Shown here one piece after another: positions 13,052 through 21,958 of a stretch of DNA of 64,000 nt. Numbering within the stretch: position 1 is the first letter of the stretch; each line of letters starts with the position of its first letter. This DNA comes from Agrococcus jejuensis (GTDB taxonomy: Bacteria > Actinomycetota > Actinomycetes > Actinomycetales > Microbacteriaceae), in NCBI RefSeq assembly GCF_900099705.1, contig NZ_LT629695.1:62001-126000 (forward strand), written 5' to 3'. The position numbers were made by a program, and so were the translations under genes. The notes beneath the pieces are model-generated. The model was given only the letters and a program-made list of their open reading frames with translations, ran no database searches and had not been told where the DNA came from.

Positions 13052-13986
13052 GAGTCGGTCCTTCCTGCCAGGAGTCGGTAGAGCACGGCCATGCGCACCG
13101 AGACGCCTGCGCGCACCTGCTCGAGCACGAGCGAGGCCGCGGCGTCGGCGGCGACCGACGAGATCTCGAGGCCGCGGTTCATGGGGCCGGGGTGCATGAC
13201 GAGGGTGTCGCCGCCGAGGCGCGCGAAGCGCTCGGGCGTGAGCGACCAGCCGCCGATGTACTCGCCGGCGCTCGGCACGAACGCGCCCGTCTGCCGCTCG
13301 AGCTGCACGCGCAGCATCATGAGCGCATCCGGTCGGCTGTCGACGACCTCGTCGAAGTCGGTCGTGTGCGACGCGGCCCACGTGCCGATGCCGGGCGGCA
13401 GCATCGACGGCGGGCCGACGATCGTCACCTCGGCGCCGAGCGCGGGCAGCAGCAACGCGTTCGATCGTGCGACGCGGCTGTGCAGCACGTCACCGGCGAT
13501 CGCGACGCGCACGCCGTCGAGGCCCTTGCCGCGCGACGCGTCGCCGTGGATGCGGCGGCGCAGGGCGAACGCATCCAGCAGCGCCTGCGTGGGGTGCTCG
13601 TGCGTGCCGTCGCCGGCGTTGACGACGATCTGCGGGATCCAGGAGGCGACGAGGTTCGGCGCGCCCGACGAGCCGTGGCGCATGACGATGCCGTCGACGC
13701 CCATGGCCGAGATCGTCGTGACGGTGTCGCGCAGGTCCTCGCCCTTCGAGACGCTCGAGCCCTTGCCCGAGACGTTGATGACGTCGGCCGAGAGCCACTT
13801 GCCTGCGATCTCGAACGACGAGCGCGTGCGCGTCGAGTCCTCGAAGAAGAGGTTCACGACCGTGCGGCCGCGCAGCGCGGGCAGCTTCTTCTGGTCGCGG
13901 TCGTGGATCTGGTCCATGTCCTCGGCGATGTCGAGCAGCTCGATCGCCTCGTCGCGCGTGAGCGCGGCGGTGAGCAGGTTCCTCAT
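13048..13986 (-). CDS. pyrB: Aspartate carbamoyltransferase catalytic subunit
   Basis: Condenses carbamoyl phosphate with aspartate. The 312-residue protein has the carbamoyl-phosphate loop FFEDSTRTRSSFE (STRTR at 51-55), the HPTQALLD motif in the middle and the C-terminal MHPGPMNRG motif. No regulatory pyrI gene lies nearby, as usual for Gram-positive bacteria, where control is by PyrR. The ATG overlaps the pyrR stop (ATGA). Confidence 0.97.
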   Translation of the reverse strand: MRNLLTAALTRDEAIELLDIAEDMDQIHDRDQKKLPALRGRTVVNLFFEDSTRTRSSFEIAGKWLSADVINVSGKGSSVSKGEDLRDTVTTISAMGVDGIVMRHGSSGAPNLVASWIPQIVVNAGDGTHEHPTQALLDAFALRRRIHGDASRGKGLDGVRVAIAGDVLHSRVARSNALLLPALGAEVTIVGPPSMLPPGIGTWAASHTTDFDEVVDSRPDALMMLRVQLERQTGAFVPSAGEYIGGWSLTPERFARLGGDTLVMHPGPMNRGLEISSVAADAAASLVLEQVRAGVSVRMAVLYRLLAGRTDS

Positions 13987-14531
13987 CGGGCGCTGCCCTC
14001 CTGGATCGTCACGGCATCCTGCCCGTCGACCTCGGCGAGCAGGATCGAGACGTGCTCGCTCGCGGCGCTCGGCAGGTTCTTCCCGACGTAGTCGGCGCGG
14101 ATGGGCAGCTGGCGGTGGCCGCGGTCGACGAGCACCGCGAGGCGCACGGCCGCGGGGCGCCCGAGGTCGGTGAGCGCGTCGAGCGCTGCCCGGATGGTGC
14201 GGCCCGAGTAGAGCACGTCGTCGACGAGCACCACGGTCTGGCCGTCGATGCCGGAGGCGGGGATGCGCGTCGGCTGCGTCGGACGCGTGCCGGTGCGGGC
14301 GAGGTCGTCGCGGTGCATCGTCACGTCGAGCGTGCCGGTGCGGCCCGTGAAGTCGGTGCCGGTGATCTCGCCGAGCCTGGCGGCGATGCGCTCCGCGAGG
14401 AGGGCGCCGCGGGTCGGGATCCCGAGGATGACGAGGGACTCCGGGCCGCGATTGGCCTCGAGGATCTCGTGGGCGATGCGCGTGAGCGCGCGGGCGATGT
14501 CCGCCTCCTGCAGCACGGTGCGCGCAGGCAT
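13983..14531 (-). CDS. pyrR: Pyrimidine operon RNA-binding regulator PyrR
   Basis: RNA-binding repressor of the pyr operon that often also has uracil phosphoribosyltransferase activity. The 182-residue protein has the PRPP-binding signature VLVDDVLYSGRT at 101-112 and a phosphoribosyltransferase fold. It is the first gene of the operon and is preceded by the ribosome site AGGAAGGGGG. Two hairpins with the PyrR loop consensus CNGNGA lie upstream, so the operon is probably autoregulated at the leader RNA, as known for PyrR in Bacillus (attenuation) and mycobacteria (translation). Confidence 0.96.
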   Translation of the reverse strand: MPARTVLQEADIARALTRIAHEILEANRGPESLVILGIPTRGALLAERIAARLGEITGTDFTGRTGTLDVTMHRDDLARTGTRPTQPTRIPASGIDGQTVVLVDDVLYSGRTIRAALDALTDLGRPAAVRLAVLVDRGHRQLPIRADYVGKNLPSAASEHVSILLAEVDGQDAVTIQEGSAR

Positions 14532-14546
14532 GCAGACCCCCTTCCT

Positions 14547-14559
14547 GCCTCTCTGGGCG
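14547..14559 (-). promoter_or_regulatory. Second candidate PyrR-binding hairpin, next to pyrR ribosome site
   Basis: Reads GCC-CAGAGA-GGC on the minus strand within CGCCCAGAGAGGCA. The hexaloop CAGAGA and flanking CC...GGC equal the core of Bacillus PyrR-binding loops. The stem is only 3 bp, but it abuts the AGGAAGG ribosome site, so protein binding could block translation. Confidence 0.5.
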
Positions 14560-14565
14560 TCACTC

Positions 14566-14583
14566 GCCGCCTCGCAGGACGGC
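14566..14583 (-). promoter_or_regulatory. Candidate PyrR-binding loop in pyr leader
   Basis: Minus-strand GCCGTCCTGCGAGGCGGC folds into a 6-bp stem (one U-G pair) with hexaloop CTGCGA. That loop fits the known PyrR recognition consensus CNGNGA inside ARUCCNGNGAGGYU. It lies 35-52 nt before the pyrR start, downstream of a candidate -10. Confidence 0.65.
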
Positions 14584-14606
14584 TGATGAAGGATGTCGGT
14601 GCCCCA

Positions 14607-14612
14607 ACCCTA
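14607..14612 (-). promoter_or_regulatory. Candidate -10 element of the pyr operon
   Basis: TAGGGT (TANNNT type) would place the transcript start near 14600, giving a leader of about 70 nt that contains both PyrR-like hairpins. No clear -35. It lies between the nusB terminator and pyrR, as expected for an operon promoter. Confidence 0.5.
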
Positions 14613-14650
14613 TCGAACGCCGCGTGCCGCGGCCGACGCGGCGCGCACAC

Positions 14651-14688
14651 GAACGCGGCGCCGCGACGGGGGTCCGTCGCGACGCCGC
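14651..14688 (-). terminator. 17-bp hairpin terminator after nusB
   Basis: The arms 14651-14667 and 14672-14688 pair along 17 bp (one G-U) around a 4-base loop, just after the nusB stop. There is no U tract, common in actinobacteria. It separates the aro-efp-nusB transcript from the pyr operon. Confidence 0.75.
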
Positions 14689-14711
14689 GTGCGTCGATGC
14701 GTGGTGCCTGC

Positions 14712-15134
14712 TCAGCCGACCTGGCTGGCGACCTTCGCGAGGACGCCGTTCACGAACGGGCCCGAGCGGTCGGTCGAGAGCTCGCCGGCGAGGTGCACGG
14801 CCTCGGAGATCGCGACCTCCTGCGGCACGGCCGGGTTGTGCGCGAGCTCCCATGCGCCGACGCGCAGGATCGCGAGGTCGATGCGCGCCATGCGCTCGAG
14901 CGACCAGTGCTCGCTCGACTGCTCGACGAGCTCGTCGAGCTCGTCGGCGTGGTGGGCGACGCCCGTCACGAGCTCCTCGCAGTACGCGAACCACGGATGC
15001 TTCGCCCAGCCCTGGTCGAGGGCCGTGACGCGGAGCAGCTCGAGGGCGTCGCCGTCGCGCACGATGGCGCTGTAGCCGACCTCGACCGCGTGCTTGCGAG
15101 CCTTGCGACGGGAGGGGTAGACCTGCTGCGCCAC
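14712..15134 (-). CDS. nusB: Transcription antitermination / rRNA processing factor NusB
   Basis: Binds boxA RNA with S10 (NusE) to prevent premature termination of rRNA transcription. The 140-residue all-alpha protein has the family-typical N-terminus (SRRKARKHAVEVGYSAI). The C-terminal motif ERMARIDLAILRVGAWEL and the segment VAISEAVHLAGELSTDRSGPFVNGVL (the last helix pair) are also present. It starts one base after the efp stop, so efp-nusB are co-translated, an arrangement widespread in bacteria. Confidence 0.97.
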   Translation of the reverse strand: MAQQVYPSRRKARKHAVEVGYSAIVRDGDALELLRVTALDQGWAKHPWFAYCEELVTGVAHHADELDELVEQSSEHWSLERMARIDLAILRVGAWELAHNPAVPQEVAISEAVHLAGELSTDRSGPFVNGVLAKVASQVG

Positions 15135-15135
15135 G

Positions 15136-15699
15136 TCAGTCGGTGACGCGACCGAGGTACGAGCCGTCAGCCGTGTTGATCTTCACGCGCGTGCCCTGCT
15201 CGACGAAGAGCGGCACCTGGATCTCGGCGCCGGTCTCGACCGTCGCGGGCTTCGTGCCCGCGCTCGAACGGTCGCCCTGGAGGCCGGGCTCCGTGTACGT
15301 GATCTCGAGCACGACCGAGCCGGGCAGCTCGACCTGGAGCGCCTCCGACTCGTGCATCGTGATCTGCGCCGTCGCGCCGTCGAGCAGGAACTTCGCAGCG
15401 TCGCCGACGATCTCGGGGCTCACCTGGAACTGCTCGTACGTGTCGTTGTCCATGAACACGAAGTCGGTGCCGTCGTTGTACAGGAACTGGTAGTCGCGGC
15501 GGTCGACCGTCGCGAAGTCCATCTTCGTGCCCGCGTTGAACGTCTTGTCGACGACCTTGAGGCTGCGCACGTTGCGGAGCTTCGTGCGCACGAACGCGCC
15601 CCCCTTGCCGGGCTTGACGTGCTGGAACTCGATCACGCTCCAGAGCTGCCCGTCGATGCTGAGCACCGCGCCGTTCTTGATGTCGTTCGTCGTCGCCAT
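15136..15699 (-). CDS. efp: Translation elongation factor P
   Basis: Rescues ribosomes stalled on polyproline by promoting peptide-bond formation. The 187-residue, three-beta-barrel protein carries the tip loop KPGKGGAF near residues 29-36; the Lys of PGK is the tip residue. Polyproline tracts occur in proteins encoded nearby (MltG, the zinc-ribbon protein), which makes EF-P relevant here. Its own candidate promoter is TAGGAT at 15750-15755. Confidence 0.98.
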   Translation of the reverse strand: MATTNDIKNGAVLSIDGQLWSVIEFQHVKPGKGGAFVRTKLRNVRSLKVVDKTFNAGTKMDFATVDRRDYQFLYNDGTDFVFMDNDTYEQFQVSPEIVGDAAKFLLDGATAQITMHESEALQVELPGSVVLEITYTEPGLQGDRSSAGTKPATVETGAEIQVPLFVEQGTRVKINTADGSYLGRVTD

Positions 15700-15749
15700 G
15701 TGTCCCTCGAAAGTGGAAGTCGTCGCGGCCCTTTGGGGGCCGACAGAGC

Positions 15750-15755
15750 ATCCTA
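15750..15755 (-). promoter_or_regulatory. Candidate -10 element of efp-nusB
   Basis: TAGGAT, a common actinobacterial -10, lies 51 bases before the efp ATG and inside the 85-bp gap after aroQ. A weak GGCCC/GGGCC hairpin would lie in the leader. No clear -35. Confidence 0.5.
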
Positions 15756-15784
15756 GCCGACGGGATGCGGCACGGCCGGGAGCC

Positions 15785-16219
15785 TCAGGCCGCGCGAGCG
15801 AGGATCGCGAGGGCCGCGAGGCGGTAGCCGTCGATGCCGAAGCCTGCGATGACGCCGGTCGCGACGCCCGAGATCGTCGACGTGTGGCGGAACGTCTCGC
15901 GCGTGTGCGGGTTCGTGATGTGCACCTCGACGAGCGGGATGCCCGCCTTCGTCACCATGGCGCACGCATCGCGCAGCGCGTACGAGTAGTGGGTGAACGC
16001 CGCCGGGTTGAGCACGACGGGCGTGGCCGTGTCGACGGCCTCGTGGATCCAGTGCACGAGCTCGGCCTCGGAGTCCGTCTGACGCAGGTCGACCTCGACG
16101 TCGGGTCCGATCGACGCGACGACGCGCTCGACCTCGTCGAGACCCGCGGAGCCGTAGACGTCGGGCTCGCGGGAGCCGAGCCTGCCGAGGTTGGGGCCGT
16201 TGAGCACGAGGATGCGCAT
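15785..16219 (-). CDS. aroQ: 3-dehydroquinate dehydratase, type II
   Basis: Third step of the shikimate pathway. The 144-residue length is typical for the dodecameric type II enzyme. It has [17 protein letters not shown] (catalytic Tyr22) and the catalytic His100 in VEVHITN. The usual NPGAxTHTS stretch reads NPAAFTHYS, a mild divergence. It follows aroB by 17 bp, but a TAGGCT -10 only 7 nt before the ATG suggests an additional leaderless transcript. Confidence 0.96.
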   Translation of the reverse strand: MRILVLNGPNLGRLGSREPDVYGSAGLDEVERVVASIGPDVEVDLRQTDSEAELVHWIHEAVDTATPVVLNPAAFTHYSYALRDACAMVTKAGIPLVEVHITNPHTRETFRHTSTISGVATGVIAGFGIDGYRLAALAILARAA

Positions 16220-16226
16220 GGTCACG

Positions 16227-16232
16227 AGCCTA
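16227..16232 (-). promoter_or_regulatory. -10 element for a leaderless aroQ transcript
   Basis: TAGGCT ends 7 nt before the aroQ ATG, the spacing at which transcription would begin at or next to the start codon. It lies just downstream of the aroB stop. Confidence 0.5.
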
Positions 16233-16236
16233 TGCG

Positions 16237-17301
16237 TCAGTCCGCGAGCGACTGGTACGCCGTGAAGAGCATCGAGTCGTCGGGGCCCTCGAGCACGCGC
16301 GGGCGGGCGACGTCGTCGAGCACGATGAAGCGCAGCATCGCGCCGCGCGCCTTCTTGTCTCGCCGCATCGTCGCGAGCAGCGTCTGCCAGCGACCGATCG
16401 GGTACGTCGTGGGCAGCTCGAGCGACTCGAGGATCGCGCGGTGACGATCGACGACCGACTCGGGCAGGCGGCCCGCGAGGCGGCCGAGCTCGGCGGCGAA
16501 CATGAGGCCGATCGCCACGGCAGCGCCGTGGCGCCAGCGGTAGCGCTCGGTGTGCTCGATCGCGTGGCCGAGCGTGTGGCCGTAGTTGAGGATCTCGCGC
16601 AGGCCCTGCTCGGTGAAGTCCTCGGCGACGACGTCGGCCTTCACCTGGATCGAGCGCGCGATGATCTCGGCGAACTCGGGCGTCGTCGGGTCGGTCGCAA
16701 CATCGAGGTGCTCCTCGAGCAGCGTCAGGATGGCCGGGTCGGCGATGAAGCCCGCCTTCACGATCTCGGCGAAGCCCGTGAGCAGCTCGTTGCGCGGCAG
16801 CGTGTCGAGCAGCGCGAGGTCGCACACGACGCGCGCCGGGTGGTGGAAGGCGCCGACGAGGTTCTTGCCCTGCTCGGTGTTGATGCCCGTCTTGCCGCCC
16901 ACGGCCGCGTCGACCATGCCGAGCACGCTCGAGGGGGCGAGCACGACGCCGACGCCGCGCAGCCACGTCGCCGCGACGAAGCCCGCGAGGTCGGTGACGG
17001 CGCCGCCGCCGAGCCCCACGACCATGTCGGTGCGGGTGAAGTCGGCCTGGCCCATGATCTGCCACAGGAACTGCGCGACCTCGATGCGCTTCGCCGCCTC
17101 GGCGTCGGGAACCTCGGCGAGCAGCACGTGGTCGCCCAGCTCGGCCTTGAGCGCATCCGCCTGCCTCGCCATCGCCGGCTGGTGCACGACGAGCACCTGC
17201 GCGGCGCCCGCGACGGCCTCGGCGATCTGCGGCAGCAGGATGTCCCGGCCGACGACGACGTCGTAGGGGCGCTCGGTGCGGACGGGGATGACGGTGGTCA
17301 C
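16237..17301 (-). CDS. aroB: 3-dehydroquinate synthase
   Basis: Second shikimate-pathway step, NAD- and zinc-dependent. The 354-residue protein has the NAD-binding [21 protein letters not shown] and [14 protein letters not shown] segments. The zinc-ligand region [10 protein letters not shown] is also present. The start is GTG overlapping the aroK stop (GTGA). The gene sits in the run aroE-aroC-aroK-aroB-aroQ, with aroC-aroK-aroB mutually overlapping. Confidence 0.97.
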   Translation of the reverse strand: MTTVIPVRTERPYDVVVGRDILLPQIAEAVAGAAQVLVVHQPAMARQADALKAELGDHVLLAEVPDAEAAKRIEVAQFLWQIMGQADFTRTDMVVGLGGGAVTDLAGFVAATWLRGVGVVLAPSSVLGMVDAAVGGKTGINTEQGKNLVGAFHHPARVVCDLALLDTLPRNELLTGFAEIVKAGFIADPAILTLLEEHLDVATDPTTPEFAEIIARSIQVKADVVAEDFTEQGLREILNYGHTLGHAIEHTERYRWRHGAAVAIGLMFAAELGRLAGRLPESVVDRHRAILESLELPTTYPIGRWQTLLATMRRDKKARGAMLRFIVLDDVARPRVLEGPDDSMLFTAYQSLAD

Positions 17302-17795
17302 GGCTTGGCCTCCAGCCAGGTGGCGATCTCGGCGACGATGTCGCTCATCTTGCGGCGCGACGCGTCGACCTCGAGGTCGGCGAGCGCGCGGTACGTGGGC
17401 TCGCGCTCGGCGAGGATGCGACGCCACGCGTCGATGCCGCCGTCGGAGAGCAGGGGGCGGGCGGAGCCGGCGATGCGCCGCTCTGCCTGCCGGTCGTCGA
17501 TCATGAGCAGCACGACGTGCGCATCGGCGAGGCGCTCCTGGGTCGCGGCAGCGAGCGGTGCTCCCCCGCCGAGCGACACGACGGCGTCGTCGACGAGCGC
17601 CGCAGCGACCGTCTCGGCCTCGATGGCGCGGAACGCCGGCTCGCCCCGAGCCTCGAAGAGGTCGGCGATCGGCCCGTGCGCACGCACGATCTCGCGGTCG
17701 GTGTCGACGAACGTCGCGCCGAGGTGGCTCGCGAGCTTGCGGCCGACGCTCGACTTGCCCGCCGCCATCGGCCCGATGAGCGCGACGGGTCTCAC
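17298..17795 (-). CDS. aroK: Shikimate kinase
   Basis: Phosphorylates shikimate with ATP. The 165-residue NMP-kinase-like protein has the P-loop GPMAAGKSS (G8-S16), slightly altered from the usual GxxGxGKS/T. The substrate-binding D-R region FVDTDREI and the LSLGGGAPL motif are also present. The start is GTG, overlapping the aroC stop (GTGA). Confidence 0.95.
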   Translation of the reverse strand: MRPVALIGPMAAGKSSVGRKLASHLGATFVDTDREIVRAHGPIADLFEARGEPAFRAIEAETVAAALVDDAVVSLGGGAPLAAATQERLADAHVVLLMIDDRQAERRIAGSARPLLSDGGIDAWRRILAEREPTYRALADLEVDASRRKMSDIVAEIATWLEAKP

Positions 17796-18979
17796 GCGGT
17801 CGTGACCAGCGTCTCGGGGATCGCGGCGAGGTAGGCCTCGAGGTTGCGGCGCACCTCGGCGACCGAGTCGCCCCCGAGCTTCTCGATCATGGCGTCGGCG
17901 AGCACGAGCGCGACCATGGCCTCGGCGACGACGCCCGAGGCGGGCACGGCGCACACGTCGCTGCGCTGGTGATGCGCCTGCGCAGCCTCGCCCGTCGTCG
18001 TGTCGATCGTGCGCAGCGCGCGCGGCACGGTCGCGATGGGCTTCATGCCGGCGCGCACGCGCAGCACGGTGCCCGTCGACATGCCGCCCTCGGTGCCGCC
18101 TGCGCGGTCGGTGAGGCGCTCGATGCCGTCGGCGCCGGGCACGAGCTCGTCGTGCGCGACGGAGCCGCGACGACGGGTCGTCTCGAAGCCGTCGCCGACC
18201 TCGACGCCCTTGATGGCCTGGATGCCCATGAGCGCGCCGGCGAGGCGCGCGTCGAGGCGGCGGTCCCAGTGCACGTACGAGCCGAGCCCCGGCGGGAGGC
18301 CGTAGGCGCACACCTCGACGACGCCGCCGAGCGTGTCGCCCGCCGACTTCGCGTCGTCGACCTCGGCGAGCATGCGCGCGCTCGTCTCGGGGTCGTGGCA
18401 GCGCAGCGGATCGGCGTCGAGCGCATCCACGTCGTCGGGCGACGGGATGGGTGCGCCGTCGGGCACGCGCACGGGCCCGATCGCGAGCGTGTGGCTCACG
18501 AGGCGCACGCCGAGCTCGCCGAGGAACGCCTTCGCGACCGCGCCGAGCGCGACGCGTGCGGCCGTCTCACGGGCCGAGGCGCGCTCGAGCACGGGACGGG
18601 CCTCGTCGAAGCCGTACTTCTGCATGCCGACGAGGTCGGCGTGGCCGGGACGCGGTCGCGTGAGCGCCGCCGCACGGGCGCCCGTGGGCGCCTCGTCGAG
18701 CGGCGCGGGGCTCATGACGTCGGTCCACTTCGGCCACTCGGTGTTGCCGATGCGCAGCGCGACGGGCGACCCCATCGAGCGGCCGTGGCGCACGCCGCCC
18801 GAGATCGAGAGCGCATCCTGCTCGAACTTCATGCGCGCGCCGCGACCGGCGCCGAGCTTGCGGCGCTGCAGGTCGGCCTGGATGGCCTCTGCCGTCACGG
18901 GCACGTCGGCGGGGAGTCCCTCGAGGATCGCGAGGAGCTCGGGGCCATGGCTCTCGCCTGCGGTCAGCCATCGAAGCAT
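17792..18979 (-). CDS. aroC: Chorismate synthase
   Basis: Last common step to chorismate, needing reduced FMN. The 395-residue protein begins [15 protein letters not shown], with the signature GESHG. It contains [15 protein letters not shown] and [20 protein letters not shown], all typical. An in-frame ATG lies three codons upstream, but the ribosome site GGAAGGATGG sits too close to it, so the canonical start is kept. It is coupled to aroK downstream. Confidence 0.97.
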   Translation of the reverse strand: MLRWLTAGESHGPELLAILEGLPADVPVTAEAIQADLQRRKLGAGRGARMKFEQDALSISGGVRHGRSMGSPVALRIGNTEWPKWTDVMSPAPLDEAPTGARAAALTRPRPGHADLVGMQKYGFDEARPVLERASARETAARVALGAVAKAFLGELGVRLVSHTLAIGPVRVPDGAPIPSPDDVDALDADPLRCHDPETSARMLAEVDDAKSAGDTLGGVVEVCAYGLPPGLGSYVHWDRRLDARLAGALMGIQAIKGVEVGDGFETTRRRGSVAHDELVPGADGIERLTDRAGGTEGGMSTGTVLRVRAGMKPIATVPRALRTIDTTTGEAAQAHHQRSDVCAVPASGVVAEAMVALVLADAMIEKLGGDSVAEVRRNLEAYLAAIPETLVTTA

Positions 18980-19037
18980 GGGATCCATCCTTCCATCCCC
19001 CGCGGGCGTCGACGCGCACGCACGCGTCGCGCGGGCG

Positions 19038-19814
19038 TCAGGCGGCGGCGACCATGGCCGCCCAGACCTCGCCCTCGCGGTCGACGGGCGTCTCGGGGTC
19101 GCCGTGCACGAAGATGCGCACCTGCCGCAGCGCCTGATGCAGCAGCATCGCGAGCCCCGGCACGAGCGGCGCGACGCCCTCGTAGCGGCTCGCACCCGAG
19201 GCGTAGTCGGCGTCGAGGATCGCGCGCGGGCCCGCGAGCGCGGGCGCCGCAGCCGCCTCGGCCGGCAGCGTGCTCACGACGACGTCGCCGACGAGCGGCG
19301 GCGCGTCGGGGCCGACGAGGTGCACCGCGACGCCGAGCTCGGCGCCGAGCGTCACGAGCCGCTCGCCCTTCGCGGGCGTGCGGAGCCAGGCGTCGACGCG
19401 GATGGCGCCCATGGCGGCGAGCGCGCACACGGCCGAGACCGCCGTCGCTCCCCCGCCCACGATCGCGCCGCGGTCGACGCCGTCGACGCCCACCTCGGCG
19501 AACGCGTCGACGATGCCGGCGACGTCGGTGTTCCATGCGGCGCGCAGGTCGACGCGCAACGTGTTCGCCGCACCCGTGCGCGTCACGAGCGGGTCGACGT
19601 CGCGCGCCCACGCGGCCGCGGCCTCCTTGAGCGGCGCCGTCACCGACAGGCCGCGCCACTCGGGGCCGAGACCGTCGACGAAGCCCGCGACGGCATCCGC
19701 CGTCAGCCGCTCGCGCCCGTACGCCCAGTCGAGCCCGAGCACGGCGTAGGCGGCCGCGTGGATGCGCGGCGACCGCGAGTGCTCGATGGGATCGCCGATC
19801 ACAGCCAGTCGCAT
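19038..19814 (-). CDS. aroE: Shikimate dehydrogenase
   Basis: NADP-dependent reduction of 3-dehydroshikimate. The 258-residue protein has the substrate-binding HSRSP (12-16), catalytic Lys63 in VTAPLKEA and Asp97 in NTDVAG. The Rossmann [16 protein letters not shown] is present. The start is placed at MRLAVIGDP because GGAAGGG lies 6 bases before it; an upstream in-frame ATG is unlikely. An 8-bp hairpin lies in its short leader. It is downstream of mltG, 87 bp away. Confidence 0.95.
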   Translation of the reverse strand: MRLAVIGDPIEHSRSPRIHAAAYAVLGLDWAYGRERLTADAVAGFVDGLGPEWRGLSVTAPLKEAAAAWARDVDPLVTRTGAANTLRVDLRAAWNTDVAGIVDAFAEVGVDGVDRGAIVGGGATAVSAVCALAAMGAIRVDAWLRTPAKGERLVTLGAELGVAVHLVGPDAPPLVGDVVVSTLPAEAAAAPALAGPRAILDADYASGASRYEGVAPLVPGLAMLLHQALRQVRIFVHGDPETPVDREGEVWAAMVAAA

Positions 19815-19831
19815 CGAGCACCCTTCCATCC

Positions 19832-19852
19832 GGCACACGCTGCACGTGTGCC
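19832..19852 (-). other. Stem-loop in the mltG-aroE gap
   Basis: GGCACACG and CGTGTGCC pair perfectly (8 bp) around a 5-base loop 17 nt before the aroE start. It could terminate mltG transcripts or influence aroE translation. It has no U tract. Confidence 0.45.
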
Positions 19853-19901
19853 CGTCGACCGGCTTCCGAGCACCGCGAGCCGCGTCATGCGCGGCCCCGC
19901 A

Positions 19902-21503
19902 TCAGCTGCCGTACTCGGGGTTCTCGCGCAGCCACGCCTGGAACAGCAGCACGGCCTGGTTGTGCTCCGCGAGCGTGTTCGAGAACACGGTCTCGCCCGT
20001 CGACGGGTCGATCGTGACGAAGTAGAGCCAGTCGCCCTCGGCCGGCGCGAGCACCGCATCGATCGCGGCGTCGCCGGGAGCCCCGATCGGTCCGATCGGC
20101 AGCCCAGCGTGCACGTACGTGTTGTACGGGTTGCCGGCGTCGCCGCGCTCCTCGTCGGTCGTCGTGATGACGCCGAAGTCGCCGATGCCGTAGTGCACCG
20201 TCGCATCGGACTGCATGAGCATGCCGATGTCGAGGCGGTTCTGGAACACGCGCGCGACCTGCGGGAAGTTCGCGACCGGTCCGCCCTCGCGCTCGACGAG
20301 CGACGCGAACGTGACCACGGTCTGCCACTGGTCCTCGGGCACGCCGCGCTCGGTCATCGCCTGCCGCATGCGATCGACCATCGTCTGGAGGATCTGCTGC
20401 GGCGACTCGCTGCCGTCGAACGTGTACGTGGCAGGGAACAGCCAGCCCTCGAGCGACGAGCCCGTGACGCCGTAGACGCTCGGGTCGCTCGCGGCCTGCA
20501 CGATGTCGGCCTCGGGGATGCCGGTCTGCTCGGCGAGGCGCGCGTAGACCTGCTGGATGACGAAGCCCTCAGGGATCGTCACCTGGAGCACGACGCGGCT
20601 CGCCTCGTCCTGCAGCGCGTCGAGCGCCGCCTGCGACGACATCTCGAGCGCGAGGCGGTAGGAGCCCGGCTGGAAGCCGATGCTCGGGTCGGCCACGAGG
20701 AGCGCATAGAACGCCTCCTGGTCGGCGATGACGCCCTCCTCCTCGAGCATCGTCGCGACCTGCGCGCCCGTCCAGCCCGACTCGATGCGCACGACGACCT
20801 CGCCGGAGCCCGCACCCGAGAAGTCCTCGGGCTCGGAGAAGCGATCCATGATCGCGGGGCCGAACGCGAGCCAGCCGCCGCCGAAGACGGCCGCGAGGAT
20901 CGCGACGAGCGCCACGATGATGACGATGCCACCGCGCTTGCCGCTGCGCTGGCGCTTGGGCTTGGCGGACTTCGCGGGTCGCGTCGTCGTGGCCTTCGGC
21001 GCACGCTCGCGCGGCGCCTCGGTCGCGGCGGCGCTCGTCGCGGTCGCCCAGGGCGTCTGCGACGTGGAGGCGCCGACGGCGTCGGCGATCGCCTCGATGC
21101 CGAGCGCGTCGTCGGGCTGCACGGATGCGACGGGCTCGGCCGGGCGCGACGTCGGCGGCTCGTGCCTGGGCAGGTCGGGCTCGGGCGCGTCGGGGGTCGG
21201 CGTGCCGAAGATGTCCTCGAACGTGGGCTCGGGGGCGGGCGGCGTCGGCGGCACGACCGGCTGCTGCACCGTCGGCGGGTCCTGGCGCGCTGGCGTCTGC
21301 CGCACGGGCTCGGGCGTCGGCGCCGAGGGCGCGGGCGCCACGGGCTCGCTCGTCGCAGGCTCAGGCGCCGAGGGCGTCGGCGGCACGGTCGGCAACGGCG
21401 GCGTCGGCGGCACGGCAGGAGTGTCCGGCGGCAGCGCAGCGTCGTCGAACGGCTGCTCGCTGCCCGGCTCGGGCATGCCCGGCGGTCTCCCCCGACGTCC
21501 CAT
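19902..21503 (-). CDS. mltG: Endolytic peptidoglycan transglycosylase MltG with long Pro-rich cytoplasmic tail
   Basis: Cleaves nascent glycan strands and so sets their length. The 533-residue protein has three parts. A disordered cytoplasmic N-terminus (1-185) is very rich in Pro, Glu and Thr and ends in a basic patch. A transmembrane helix spans about 191-213. The extracellular YceG/MltG domain has catalytic Glu404 in FASLVEREGG and the QSDATVHYGIG segment. The tail is much longer than in E. coli MltG, but such tails are common in actinobacteria. The ATG overlaps the ruvX stop by one base; gene order alaS-ruvX-mltG-aroE is conserved in the phylum. Confidence 0.95.
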   Translation of the reverse strand: MGRRGRPPGMPEPGSEQPFDDAALPPDTPAVPPTPPLPTVPPTPSAPEPATSEPVAPAPSAPTPEPVRQTPARQDPPTVQQPVVPPTPPAPEPTFEDIFGTPTPDAPEPDLPRHEPPTSRPAEPVASVQPDDALGIEAIADAVGASTSQTPWATATSAAATEAPRERAPKATTTRPAKSAKPKRQRSGKRGGIVIIVALVAILAAVFGGGWLAFGPAIMDRFSEPEDFSGAGSGEVVVRIESGWTGAQVATMLEEEGVIADQEAFYALLVADPSIGFQPGSYRLALEMSSQAALDALQDEASRVVLQVTIPEGFVIQQVYARLAEQTGIPEADIVQAASDPSVYGVTGSSLEGWLFPATYTFDGSESPQQILQTMVDRMRQAMTERGVPEDQWQTVVTFASLVEREGGPVANFPQVARVFQNRLDIGMLMQSDATVHYGIGDFGVITTTDEERGDAGNPYNTYVHAGLPIGPIGAPGDAAIDAVLAPAEGDWLYFVTIDPSTGETVFSNTLAEHNQAVLLFQAWLRENPEYGS

Positions 21504-21958
21504 CAGTCCTCCTCGTGGTCCACCATCATGCCGGGAACGCGCCCCGCGCGCTCGGCGTCGAGCGCGTGCTGCAGGATCACGACGGCTGCTGCCTGGTCGA
21601 TCACGGCCCTCTGGCGACGCGTCGAGCGCCCCGCCTGGCGCATGGCCGACTGCGCCGTCACGGTCGACAGCCGCTCGTCGACGAGCCGCACGGGCGCGAC
21701 GGTCGCGAGGGCCGCCGCCACGTCGCGCGCGTCCTGCGTGCTGGGGGTGTCGCCGCCCGAGAGCGACAGCGGCAGGCCCACGACCAGCTCGACGACGTCG
21801 AGCTCGGCGACGAGCTCGCCGACGCGGCGCACGACGCCGTCGACGTCGACCCGCTGGATCGTCTCGACCGGCGTCGCGAGCAGCCCGTCGCGGTCCGACC
21901 GTGCGACGCCGACGCGGACCCTGCCCACGTCGACGCCCAGGCGGACGCCCTGCCGCAT
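21503..21958 (-). CDS. ruvX: RuvX/YqgF family RNase H-fold protein
   Basis: Putative Holliday-junction resolvase or pre-16S rRNA 5'-end nuclease. The 151-residue RNase H-like fold has Asp10 in RLGVDVGRVRVGVA and a second acidic motif in VRLVDERLST. An Asp occurs near the end (AVIDQAAAVVILQ). It is coupled to alaS and mltG, the usual context of this gene. From bacterial YqgF work, an rRNA processing role is likely, but substrate cannot be read from sequence. Confidence 0.93.
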   Translation of the reverse strand: MRQGVRLGVDVGRVRVGVARSDRDGLLATPVETIQRVDVDGVVRRVGELVAELDVVELVVGLPLSLSGGDTPSTQDARDVAAALATVAPVRLVDERLSTVTAQSAMRQAGRSTRRQRAVIDQAAAVVILQHALDAERAGRVPGMMVDHEED

